DNA of 64,000 nucleotides from contig NZ_RCWL01000007.1 of NCBI RefSeq assembly GCF_003991195.1, positions 62,001 to 126,000 on the forward strand. The letters are read 5' to 3'. Below the pieces are notes generated by a model. That model made no database searches and was not told the origin of the DNA. It was given only the letters and a program-made list of their open reading frames with translations. This document shows, in pieces, positions 1 through 8,588 of the stretch (positions within the stretch are counted from its first letter, which is position 1; each line of letters opens with the position of its first letter). Made by a program: the position numbers and the translations under genes. Source of the DNA: Gynurincola endophyticus (GTDB lineage Bacteria > Bacteroidota > Bacteroidia > Chitinophagales > Chitinophagaceae).

Positions 1-3000
1 GAATATATCCTTTTTGTACTTCTTTTTCTTTGAAATCAAATTTACTCTTATTGAATTGTACGCTTACCGATGGATTATGTGTAAATGCAATACCGTCTTT
101 CACAAAGAAAGCTTTGATAATATTCGCTGTAGATGCGGCATTTTCCCAACGATTGGTTTCTTTCAGGCGTAATAACCATTTCTGCATTTGATGAATAGTG
201 GTAACATCTTCCTGCATGAGGTCGAAGAATTCAATCAAAGAAGCTTGTACGAGCAATTGGTTTTGCGACCAGAAATAACCGCTGATATTTTCTTTCCAAT
301 ACATTCCTAATGTATCTGAAACGGTTGCTCTGTCTTTTAAAGAAGCCAGAATACGTTTACTCAATGCTTCGTTGTTATTGTTTTTAGCAATCGTACCCAG
401 CACGGCATCTCCGTAAATAGATAACTTATCCCAGCTGTTATACGCCGCATTTAAATAAGCGTTATGATAAGTTTGATATTCTTTTTCAATCGGCTTTTTA
501 AACATATCACGCATGTACAGGTACATCAGTGTGGTATTGCTGATATGTTTTGCACTATCATATCTGTATTGTTCTTTTAATGATCTGTCCAGATAATTGA
601 GTGCGTTGTTGATCATTTCCTGCCAATGTTCTTCGAATGTAATGGCATTCCATTTATTCAATTCACCTAATAATAGTAAGATGTTGGTAGTGATATAAGT
701 TGAACTGTACTCAGAACCTTTGAACCACGAGAAACCACCATCTAAGCGTTGGTTACCGCGTAGTTTTTCAAAACCCTGGGCAATCTGACTTTGAATCAAT
801 GTATCATTGAACAAATGGATAATGGCAGCTTTATGAGCTTTTTCATTTTCTGCCTCAGCCAGCCATGGTGAAGACTCAGTAGAAATCGCCTGGAAGGCGA
901 GATCTTCTAATGTTCCTTTCGGTGTTGTTTTTAGAAGCTCTTCTTTCCATTCTCCCATGATATCTTTAATTGCAGGATTATCCTTTACTATTTTATGGGC
1001 CAGCGCATTTGCATAAATCTGTAACGCATACTCTGTATTGCTTTCGTATCTTACTTTGGCAATATAAGGTAATGAGTTGATCACTTCCCAACTTGGGTTG
1101 AGATGCATGCTTACCATTACCGGTGACTCACCTAAAGTGGATGCCGACAAAGTGGATTTTAATTCAGGGAATTTAAAATCGTAGTTGCCATTACCGCTTA
1201 GATAAAAGTTTCTTGCGGCAGTAATGACGCTGCTGTTCGGTAATACCTGAATTACATTTTTTACAGCATCGGTTAATCCCGGTTGATCGGTATTTACTCT
1301 TAATGTAATTTCAATCTGGTCGAGTAAATCTGCCGGAATGATTCCTCTCAGGTCAATAGCTTTGGTACTATTGGCAGGTACTGAAATTCTGATTGGTTTC
1401 TGATCAGCGAATATTGAAGTGGTATTTTTACCGTCGGATAACAGGTTAGACTGATATTCTAAGGTAGCTTCGATATTCTTATTACTTACATTAATCAGTT
1501 TAGCAACGTAATTGATACTATCGCCCTGGCGTAAGAATCTGGGTACGTTCGTTTCAATCATCAGGTCTTTCTGGGTAATCACTCTGTCGGTAATATAAGA
1601 AAATCCTAAGTCAGTATTATGTGCCAGAATCATCCATTTCCATTCGGTTAATGCATCCGGAATGGTAAAAGTAATGGTCGCTTTTCCATTAGCATCTTTT
1701 TCAATATGCGGATAGAAGAAGGCGGTTTCATTGAAATTTTCTCTCAATGGTCCTTCCTGTTCTTCCTGTTCAGGTGCGGCGGCCGGTGGTGGCGGTGCTG
1801 CTGTATCAAAAGCGGCCTGCGCTTCTTGTTGTACAGGAGCGGCAGCCATTTCCGCCATTTCTCTTTCGCCACCTCTTGCTGCAACACTTCTTACAGTTGT
1901 ATTTTTCATATACAGCCTGTTATAATAGATATTGTATTCGCCTATAGATAAACCAATCAATTCTACCAGGCTATCTGTTTTGATTTCCTTTTTAGGATCG
2001 AGGAAACTTTTCGATGCCCAATATCCCGGAAGCCTGTGCATCCAGTTAAAGTATTTCAGGGTGCCGCTATTGTTATACGGGATATCCCAGTAATGTGGTC
2101 TGAATACATCCAGAGAGGCATCATACATTACAGAAAGTAATTCAACGTCTTTGGTATTGCCGGTCACTTCTAACTGGAAGGTAGCTTTTTCACCAGGCAT
2201 TAAAGTATCTTTTTTCTGAACGATTTTTACTTCCAGCTTTTGTGCAGGATTCATTGGATATACCGGTTGTGTGGCGGTATACAAACGGCCACCCACTAAA
2301 GAAGTTACCACAAAAGCCTGCGGCGTTTCTTTCAGCTGGAATGATTTTTTGATCAGCGGTTGAATCGGTTCAAAATTCAGTGCTGTATTTTTTACACCTT
2401 CATGCGTACTATACAGATATTGATAACCTGAAGGCAGATTCGTTTGAATGGTTAAGTTGCCGGCATCATTAAAGTTATAGACGTTTTTATCAGTATTAAT
2501 ATTCACTTTATAGAACATTGATACCGGTGTGTTTTCATATAGCTGTACCATGGTTGTTGGCTGAATTTGTGGTTCGCCTTCAACAGTAACTGTAACTCTA
2601 TACCATCCTTTTTGCAGTTGATATGCCGATATGTCTAGTTTACCGTCTTTGTTGGATACAAATGGGATTTCTATTTTCTTACCTGTCTCTTTCCAAAATT
2701 GCTGTTCATCTTCTCTATAGAAAACTTCATTCGGGAAAAGTTTTTTAAAATTGATCGAATCGATTGTGATCACATCAATTTTTTGAGCACTTGCATATCG
2801 TTGATGATAAGTGCCGGCAGGAGGTTGTATCGGTTGAATAGTCAATACGGCTTTTGCTTCCTGTTTTTGTCCCTGAAAGTTCTGAATACTGATTGGTAAA
2901 GCATTGATGTTTTTGATATCAAAGGTTTCACCGAATCCAAAGTCTACTTCGTATCTGTTCCAACCTAAATGGATAGATTGGTTGGCGTCGTGTGTTTCGC

Positions 3001-5353
3001 CGCTCAGGTCGGTTACGGTTGCTGATATTTCGTAGGCAAATCTTGGACTGAATCTTTTTTCAATACTGTTTGCCGGAATTGCTTTAAAAGGAACATTGAA
3101 GTGGCCTTCATCATCGGTTGTAGCCGTACCCGTTGTGAGAATAACAGATTCATTAAACCTGATATACGGATTAAAGAAATAGCACCATCTTGGGAGGTAG
3201 GTCACTCTTCTTACTGTATAAGTTACTTTTGCATTCTGAATCGGATAACCTGCGTAAGCAATCGCTTTTCCTTTTGCTTCAATAGAATCGTTGAGTTGAT
3301 AAGACTTTTCAATGGTTGCAAATTCTACTTTATATTTCGGACGTTTATATTCTTCTACGCTAAAGTATTTCGTACCCGTGTAGTTTTTAGATTTGATATA
3401 AAAAGATCCGCCTAATGTAGAAGCCGGTAATTTAAATGATCCGCTGAAGCTTCCCATTTTATTAGTCGTATAGGATTGTTTGTAAATAACGTTGTCATTT
3501 ACATCATATACTTCAATTTCAATATTTTCATTGGCAACTATTTTTTCTTTTTCAGTTGCTTTTTTTCCATAAGAAATTCCTTTAAAATACACCGTTTGTC
3601 CGGGGCGATAAATGCTTCTGTCAAGGAAAAAGCTGGTGGTTTTGTGAGCTCTTTCAGTGATTCGGCCTTCATTGAAATAAGTATTGTTATGTTCAAGGAA
3701 TCTGTCTGTTCCATTAATGATTTCTACTGCGTAGTTATAGTTTTCTGTTTTGAAAGTAGCGATTCCTTTATTGTCAGTTTGTTGAGTAGTTTGAAGAATA
3801 TATTCATACTCTCTCAACTTATTATTATATTGATTTTTCCAAAGTTTAACGGTAGCATTTGCAATAGGGGCAGAGTTGGTTTTATTCAATACTACAATTT
3901 GATTTTCACTTTGTATAAATGATGTATTGCTGACGTTTAAATAACTACCGCTTTTTGAGTTATTGAACTCATATTCTACATAGTATTGGCCGGCAGGTAA
4001 GGGGTCTAATGCAACATCAGTAGTATGAGTTTGTAAATCATTAAATGACTTTAGCGTAAATGATTTTTGCTGAACCTGAGTTAATTGTTTTGAAGGAAAC
4101 TTTGTTTCATAATCAGCTCTTTGCATCAACTGAGCAACGGTTAAATCTTTAATCTGATAAACTTTTATTTTTAGCTGTGTAATATTTTTATAGCTGACTG
4201 TTACCAGCACAGGTTTTTGTGGTTGAACATAAGGGTGAATTAAAATATTGGCTGTTTGAGTGTTCAGGTTATTCAGATTATACTGATAGTTGAGTGATAG
4301 TGTTACTTTTTTGAAATAACTATGAATTTTTTCATAGATCTCAGCTGCCTTTTTCAGGTCATATTGCGGGGCAGGGTTATAATAAGGGTGATATTCGTTT
4401 CCTGATTCATAAAAGAGGTCGGCCATTGCCAGCCCGGCCCATGCAGCTAACCGTGTGTTGGGAAACTTTTTAAATTGCTCGTGCAGTTGTTTGTAGTAAA
4501 TATCTCTTTTACCGCTTACCTGTAATTGGGTATAGGCAAAATTGAGTCTTTGGTAATCTGTATATGCCAAAAGTTCGGCATTACCGCTATTTAAGTAGTG
4601 TTTCAGAATTTCCTGGTAAATTACAAAAAGTCCTTTGAGGTGTTCTGCTTCGATGTAATCGAAGTTTTGTTTAACAAAATCTTCTTTTGCATTTAATACA
4701 GCGGTATCTGTTAGTACAAAAGCGGTAGGTTGAAGTTGCTGTTCGCTCAGAACAGTAATGTTTTTCAATATATCCACCATGATTGCATCAATCAGGTAGG
4801 GCGTATACTGTGGCACGTTGGTAGCGGTCAGTAAAGGTTTGTATTCATTTACAGACGAAGTACCGAAAACGTTTTTATTTTGAAGAATACTGGTATACAA
4901 ACGGGTTATTTTTTCATCCAGTTGCTGAATAGTCCATTGCGAAATGATATTTGTGCTATCATAGGTTTCATTTCGTAGAATCTGATAATAGTTATTGATT
5001 TTGTATTGCGTTAGAAGTTTTACTTCCAGCAATTCCAAAAATTCACAGGTAATATCGTGGTGATCTGATTTTTGAGCAGAAAGGTAATTGTACGCATCGG
5101 TAAAATTATTGCCTGATATACCCAGTTTATGTTTAATCAGGGCATCATAGGCTTTGATGGAATAAGGAGTATTCTTTTGTTGAACGGCCTGTTGCAAAAG
5201 GTTTTGAATACGGGTATTGGTTGAATTGGTGAAAAACTCCTTTGCAGGGAGTGTGTCAATTTTTTTCCATTCGGAAAGGAAATTGTTTTGCTGGCTAAAT
5301 GCAACCATAGTTAAAAGAATCAGAATTGGTAAAGCGAATAATTTTTTCAGCAT
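1..5353 (-). CDS. Alpha-2-macroglobulin family protein (large, C-terminus cut by window edge)
   Basis: An open frame of 1784 codons starts at the ATG at 5351-5353 and runs off the window start, so the C-terminus is missing. The N-terminus is a signal peptide (MLKKLFALPILILLTMVAFS, then QQN), suggesting export to the periplasm. The long N-terminal half looks like stacked beta-sandwich MG domains. An Ala/Pro-rich linker (AAPPPPAAAPEQEEQEG, near 1760-1810) precedes the segment RENFNETAFFYPHI typical of the A2M domain. Family members trap attacking proteases. At the place where the thioester CxEQ normally sits, residues about 1430-1455 read RYESNTEYALQIYANALA, so Cys and Gln are absent and covalent trapping is unlikely. 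No lipobox is seen, unlike the second macroglobulin at 39435. Family assignment is firm; the exact role is unknown. Confidence 0.85.
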   Translation of the reverse strand, partial: MLKKLFALPILILLTMVAFSQQNNFLSEWKKIDTLPAKEFFTNSTNTRIQNLLQQAVQQKNTPYSIKAYDALIKHKLGISGNNFTDAYNYLSAQKSDHHDITCEFLELLEVKLLTQYKINNYYQILRNETYDSTNIISQWTIQQLDEKITRLYTSILQNKNVFGTSSVNEYKPLLTATNVPQYTPYLIDAIMVDILKNITVLSEQQLQPTAFVLTDTAVLNAKEDFVKQNFDYIEAEHLKGLFVIYQEILKHYLNSGNAELLAYTDYQRLNFAYTQLQVSGKRDIYYKQLHEQFKKFPNTRLAAWAGLAMADLFYESGNEYHPYYNPAPQYDLKKAAEIYEKIHSYFKKVTLSLNYQYNLNNLNTQTANILIHPYVQPQKPVLVTVSYKNITQLKIKVYQIKDLTVAQLMQRADYETKFPSKQLTQVQQKSFTLKSFNDLQTHTTDVALDPLPAGQYYVEYEFNNSKSGSYLNVSNTSFIQSENQIVVLNKTNSAPIANATVKLWKNQYNNKLREYEYILQTTQQTDNKGIATFKTENYNYAVEIINGTDRFLEHNNTYFNEGRITERAHKTTSFFLDRSIYRPGQTVYFKGISYGKKATEKEKIVANENIEIEVYDVNDNVIYKQSYTTNKMGSFSGSFKLPASTLGGSFYIKSKNYTGTKYFSVEEYKRPKYKVEFATIEKSYQLNDSIEAKGKAIAYAGYPIQNAKVTYTVRRVTYLPRWCYFFNPYIRFNESVILTTGTATTDDEGHFNVPFKAIPANSIEKRFSPRFAYEISATVTDLSGETHDANQSIHLGWNRYEVDFGFGETFDIKNINALPISIQNFQGQKQEAKAVLTIQPIQPPAGTYHQRYASAQKIDVITIDSINFKKLFPNEVFYREDEQQFWKETGKKIEIPFVSNKDGKLDISAYQLQKGWYRVTVTVEGEPQIQPTTMVQLYENTPVSMFYKVNINTDKNVYNFNDAGNLTIQTNLPSGYQYLYSTHEGVKNTALNFEPIQPLIKKSFQLKETPQAFVVTSLVGGRLYTATQPVYPMNPAQKLEVKIVQKKDTLMPGEKATFQLEVTGNTKDVELLSVMYDASLDVFRPHYWDIPYNNSGTLKYFNWMHRLPGYWASKSFLDPKKEIKTDSLVELIGLSIGEYNIYYNRLYMKNTTVRSVAARGGEREMAEMAAAPVQQEAQAAFDTAAPPPPAAAPEQEEQEGPLRENFNETAFFYPHIEKDANGKATITFTIPDALTEWKWMILAHNTDLGFSYITDRVITQKDLMIETNVPRFLRQGDSINYVAKLINVSNKNIEATLEYQSNLLSDGKNTTSIFADQKPIRISVPANSTKAIDLRGIIPADLLDQIEITLRVNTDQPGLTDAVKNVIQVLPNSSVITAARNFYLSGNGNYDFKFPELKSTLSASTLGESPVMVSMHLNPSWEVINSLPYIAKVRYESNTEYALQIYANALAHKIVKDNPAIKDIMGEWKEELLKTTPKGTLEDLAFQAISTESSPWLAEAENEKAHKAAIIHLFNDTLIQSQIAQGFEKLRGNQRLDGGFSWFKGSEYSSTYITTNILLLLGELNKWNAITFEEHWQEMINNALNYLDRSLKEQYRYDSAKHISNTTLMYLYMRDMFKKPIEKEYQTYHNAYLNAAYNSWDKLSIYGDAVLGTIAKNNNNEALSKRILASLKDRATVSDTLGMYWKENISGYFWSQNQLLVQASLIEFFDLMQEDVTTIHQMQKWLLRLKETNRWENAASTANIIKAFFVKDGIAFTHNPSVSVQFNKSKFDFKEKEVQKGYI

Positions 5354-5652
5354 ACTTTTAAATTTAAGTAAACGGGTCTCTACTGTTTAGATGCTAGTAT
5401 GACAGAGAATCAATACTAAAACTGCATAAGAAAATGTTAATCTTCTAAAATATTTGTCTGACGGTTCAGGTAATCAGACACTTAAGACGTTCCAAACAAA
5501 CAAAAATTGTTTTCTACCCTGGGTTTAGCTATTTGCGGGTATACTACAGCGAAAGTTGTCATCAAAATGAAACAGCCACTGTACGATTGAGACATGTCCG
5601 GTGGGATTTGGCCGGAGAAGAGCACACTATTCAGCGATTGTAACTAAATATA
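5354..5652. other. Gene-free spacer upstream of the macroglobulin gene
   Basis: About 300 bases between the macroglobulin start and the sucD terminator. It should hold the promoter of the minus-strand macroglobulin gene, but I see no exact CAAAnnTA (-7 box read on this strand). CAATACTA at 5411-5418 is one mismatch off. A small hairpin TCCGG/CCGGA lies at 5597-5616. A plus-strand frame from 5601 runs antisense into sucD and looks spurious. No tRNA-like fold was found. Confidence 0.4.
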
Positions 5653-5682
5653 TAAAAAAAGACCCGCATGAGCGGGCCTTTA
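5653..5682 (-). terminator. Rho-independent terminator of sucD
   Basis: Read on the minus strand: CCCGC, loop TCAT, GCGGG, followed by TCTTTTTTTATA. It lies about 25 bases after the sucD stop codon and fits a classic GC stem plus U-tract. Confidence 0.85.
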
Positions 5683-5704
5683 TGATATATTTAAAAGAAA
5701 TATA

Positions 5705-6577
5705 TTATTTGTTGAGCACTTTCAACATAGTAGCACCGATATCGGCCGGAGATTTTACTACATTGATACCACACTCAGTCATGATCTGCATTTTAGCTTC
5801 AGCTGTATCTTCGGCACCGCCGATAATAGCACCTGCGTGACCCATTCTGCGTCCCGGAGGTGCTGTCTGGCCTGCGATGAAACCAACTACAGGTTTTTTA
5901 GCATTTTCTTTATACCAACGAGCTGCTTCAGCTTCCATACCACCACCGATTTCACCGATCATTACTACTGCTTCGGTTTCAGGGTCGTTCATGAATAATT
6001 CTAAAGCTTCTTTAGTGGTTGTTCCGATGATCGGATCGCCACCGATACCTACTGCTGTAGAAACACCTAAGCCGGCTTTAGCTACCTGGTCTGCTGCTTC
6101 ATAAGTTAAAGTACCTGATTTAGATACGATACCGATTTTGCCTTTTTTGAATACGAAGCCAGGCATGATACCTACTTTGCACTCATCAGCGGTGATAACA
6201 CCAGGGCAGTTGGGTCCGATTAAACGGGTTTTAGTTCCTTGCAGATAAAGTTTTGCTTTAACCATATCCTGAACAGGAATACCTTCTGTAATACAAACTA
6301 CCAGCTCAATGCCGGCGTCAGCTGCTTCCATAATAGCATCAGCTGCAAATGCCGGTGGAACAAATATGATAGAAACGTTCGCTTGAGTAGCTTTAACTGC
6401 ATCAGCAACTGTGTTAAATACAGGACGATCTAAGTGTGTAGTACCACCTTTATTAGGGGTAACACCACCCACTACATTGGTACCATATTCAATCATTTGA
6501 GATGCATGGAAAGATCCTTCAGTACCGGTAAAGCCTTGCACCAGTATCTTCGATTGTTTGTTGACTAAAATACTCAT
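5705..6577 (-). CDS. sucD: Succinyl-CoA synthetase (ADP-forming) alpha subunit
   Basis: The 290-residue product matches SucD in length and across its whole sequence. It converts succinyl-CoA to succinate with substrate-level nucleotide phosphorylation in the TCA cycle, as an alpha/beta complex with SucC in the cytoplasm. Visible signatures are the N-terminal CoA-binding Rossmann region ([16 protein letters not shown]), the GPNCPG motif near residue 121, and GHAGAIIGG with the phosphorylated histidine at about 247. sucC is not adjacent: the upstream neighbour is an ABC transporter pair on the same strand and the gene has its own terminator, so it is probably monocistronic. The start ATG (6575-6577) is the natural family start. 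Confidence 0.97.
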   Translation of the reverse strand: MSILVNKQSKILVQGFTGTEGSFHASQMIEYGTNVVGGVTPNKGGTTHLDRPVFNTVADAVKATQANVSIIFVPPAFAADAIMEAADAGIELVVCITEGIPVQDMVKAKLYLQGTKTRLIGPNCPGVITADECKVGIMPGFVFKKGKIGIVSKSGTLTYEAADQVAKAGLGVSTAVGIGGDPIIGTTTKEALELFMNDPETEAVVMIGEIGGGMEAEAARWYKENAKKPVVGFIAGQTAPPGRRMGHAGAIIGGAEDTAEAKMQIMTECGINVVKSPADIGATMLKVLNK

Positions 6578-6896
6578 AGTAGGAATTTAAGTTCCGAGAT
6601 CATGCTTCTAAATAGCAGAAACATTTCAATTGGAGTTGCAAAAGTAAGGGATAATCTACAAAAAGCCCTTGGTTAAGCCCTTGAAAACCTGTTTTTTTTA
6701 GAAAATTTATTCTTCTCTTAATTTTGATGAAAAACGGTTAATGAATTGAGAATTGAGAATTAAAAATTGAAAATGATGGGAAATGCTCACTATTCAGGAA
6801 TTAAGGCTGGTAGCAGGCAGGAGGATCAGCACCGGATGCAATCCGGCGCTATTGATGCTATTATAAAGTTAAGAGCTCTTGACTCTCGATTATTAA
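6578..6896. other. Spacer between sucD and the ABC ATPase gene
   Basis: This 319-base gap holds a candidate sucD -7 box (6639-6646), an AT-rich word GAATTGAGAATTGAGAATTA at 6743-6762 that resembles sequences at 33111-33320, and a short hairpin CCGGAT/ATCCGG at 6832-6846. A plus-strand open frame from 6767 runs into the ABC gene in antisense and has no coding character. Confidence 0.4.
6639..6646 (-). promoter_or_regulatory. Candidate Bacteroidota -7 box for sucD
   Basis: TACTTTTG on the minus strand matches TAnnTTTG, about 60 bases upstream of the sucD ATG. No clear -33 TTTG is seen at the usual distance, so the assignment is tentative. The identical word occurs before rpsT, secA and the SPOR gene. 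Confidence 0.35.
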
Positions 6897-7706
6897 TTAT
6901 TTCAGCAGGTCGTTCATATCGCGGTTCTCATCAATTTTTCCTTTTGCTTCAAGCATTCTCATGTCTTTGGCATCTTTTAAGAACTCGGAGGCGAAAATAA
7001 AGCTGTTTAAAAGTTCATTCTTTGAGAAAATGATTTCTTTATTGGTGCCTTCCCATTCTTTTAATCCTTTGTGCATGTAGATGATGTGATCACCGATTTC
7101 CATTACACTATTCATATCGTGTGTATTAATAATGGTGGTGATATTGTATTCGTTGGTAAGTTCTTTGATCAGTTTGTCAATTACCATAGAAGTTTGAGGA
7201 TCAAGCCCTGAGTTAGGCTCATCGCAAAACAGGTATTTGGGCTTGAGTACGATGGCACGGGCAATACCTACTCTTTTCATCATACCTCCAGATAACTCTG
7301 CCGGAAACTTCTTATTGGCATCTTTTAAATTCACTCTGTCGAGTACCGCATTCACAATTTTCAGTTTCTCTCTGTAAGTATGATTCGTGAACATGTTCAG
7401 TGGGAACATGATATTTTGTTCTACTGTTAAACTATCGAACAGGGCAGATCCCTGAAACAGCATACCAATCTCTTTGCGGATTTCTTTTTTATCTTCAATA
7501 GCCATGGTAGTGAATTCTTTACCGTCGTAAAAAATTTCACCCTGGTCGGGGTGTAATAAACCGACAATACATTTCATCAGTACGGTTTTTCCACTTCCGC
7601 TGGCGCCGATAATCAGATTACATGCACCGGAGCGCATCACCGCATTCACGTCTTGCAATACGATTTTATCACCAAATCCTTTTTTCAGATTTTTTACTTC
7701 TATCAT
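6897..7706 (-). CDS. ABC transporter ATP-binding protein, MlaF-like
   Basis: A 269-residue ATPase with Walker A GASGSGKTVL near residue 35, signature LSGGMMKRVGIARA, Walker B YLFCDEPNSGLD and the H-loop THD. The DEPNSGLD form and the partner permease just upstream place it in the MlaF family, which energises lipid transport between inner and outer membrane to maintain outer-membrane asymmetry. The permease stop and this ATG are about 11 bases apart, so the two genes are co-transcribed. No MCE-domain substrate-binding gene (mlaD) follows; the next gene is sucD. The last 25 residues after the ATPase core are charged and may contact a partner. Confidence 0.9.
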   Translation of the reverse strand: MIEVKNLKKGFGDKIVLQDVNAVMRSGACNLIIGASGSGKTVLMKCIVGLLHPDQGEIFYDGKEFTTMAIEDKKEIRKEIGMLFQGSALFDSLTVEQNIMFPLNMFTNHTYREKLKIVNAVLDRVNLKDANKKFPAELSGGMMKRVGIARAIVLKPKYLFCDEPNSGLDPQTSMVIDKLIKELTNEYNITTIINTHDMNSVMEIGDHIIYMHKGLKEWEGTNKEIIFSKNELLNSFIFASEFLKDAKDMRMLEAKGKIDENRDMNDLLK

Positions 7707-7717
7707 AATGCGGATGA

Positions 7718-8461
7718 TTAATTATTTAATAATAACTGGGCTAATACATAGTCTGCCAATAAAATTGCCACACAGCTTACTACTACTGATTTCGTACTGG
7801 CTCTACCGATTTCAAGGGCTCCGCCTTTTACATAATAACCGTAAAATGCGGGAATGCTGGAGATGATAAAGGAGAATGTATAAGCTTTAATCATTTCGAA
7901 GTAGATATTGTATGGGTTGAAGCCGTCGAATAGCCCGCGGTCGAATTGTTCGGGTGTGATAATTCCGGTAGCAACACCTGCTACTCTTCCGCCTAAAATA
8001 CCCAGGAAAGTAGCAATAATCACCAGCATAGGAATCGTAATCATTGCTCCTAAGATTTTAGGGAGAATGAGGTACGATTTGGTATTGATACCCATGATTT
8101 CGAATGCATCGATTTGCTCACTTACCCGCATGTTACCGAGTTCGGAAGCGATCTTGGATCCAACCACCCCTGCCAATACGATACAGGTGAGGGTAGGAGC
8201 AAATTCCAGTATAACGGTATCACGCACAATCTGTGCAATTGTTTCTTTCGGAATTAATGGAGTAGTAATCTGATAGGCTGTTTGCAGTGCCGATACGGCT
8301 CCGATAAAGAAAGAAATGATTACTACAATGCCTAGCGCACCGATACCTATTTCGGAAGATTGGTGCATTAGTTCTTTCCAGTACATTTTCTTGTTTTCAG
8401 GCTTGCGGATCATGCCCTTAAACATCAATATAAAACGTCCAAACTCTGTAAATAAAGTCAT
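7718..8461 (-). CDS. MlaE family ABC transporter permease
   Basis: A 247-residue membrane protein of normal MlaE length. Visible are about five to six hydrophobic segments (for example ALGIVVIISFFIGAVSALQ, ILEFAPTLTCIVLAGVVGS, MITIPMLVIIATFLGILGG) and the conserved ELGNMRVSEQIDAFEIMGI segment that characterises MlaE/Tgd1 proteins. It forms the inner-membrane channel of an MCE-type phospholipid transporter with the ATPase encoded immediately downstream. The operon seems to consist only of this gene and the ATPase. Confidence 0.93.
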   Translation of the reverse strand: MTLFTEFGRFILMFKGMIRKPENKKMYWKELMHQSSEIGIGALGIVVIISFFIGAVSALQTAYQITTPLIPKETIAQIVRDTVILEFAPTLTCIVLAGVVGSKIASELGNMRVSEQIDAFEIMGINTKSYLILPKILGAMITIPMLVIIATFLGILGGRVAGVATGIITPEQFDRGLFDGFNPYNIYFEMIKAYTFSFIISSIPAFYGYYVKGGALEIGRASTKSVVVSCVAILLADYVLAQLLLNN

Positions 8462-8514
8462 ATCTGTTTAACTAATAATCAGTTATTGAGCAATTTAGCT
8501 AGTCTATTACACAA

Positions 8515-8562
8515 CTAAAGGTAAGCTTTGTACTGTTAAAAACGTACAAAACCTACCTTTAG
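8515..8562 (-). terminator. Imperfect hairpin between maeB and the MlaE-like gene
   Basis: Arms 8515-8533 and 8544-8562 pair over 17 of 19 positions around a 10-base loop. It lies just after the maeB stop on the minus strand. The sequence after the stem (TTGTGTAATAG) is only weakly U-rich, so it may terminate maeB inefficiently or protect the transcript's 3' end. Confidence 0.45.
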
Positions 8563-8588
8563 ATATTCAATAATTGTTCCCTGCGGGA

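Noticed and set aside
3476-3922. 148-codon plus-strand open frame antisense to the first macroglobulin gene
   Set aside because: Lies fully within a well-supported minus-strand gene; product is Phe/Ser-rich without domain features, typical of a shadow frame.
5401-5650. tRNA gene upstream of the macroglobulin
   Set aside because: No T-arm GTTCGA-type sequence or acceptor pairing could be found.
5601-5840. Plus-strand frame between the macroglobulin and sucD genes
   Set aside because: Crosses the sucD terminator and runs antisense into the sucD C-terminus; no homology recognised.
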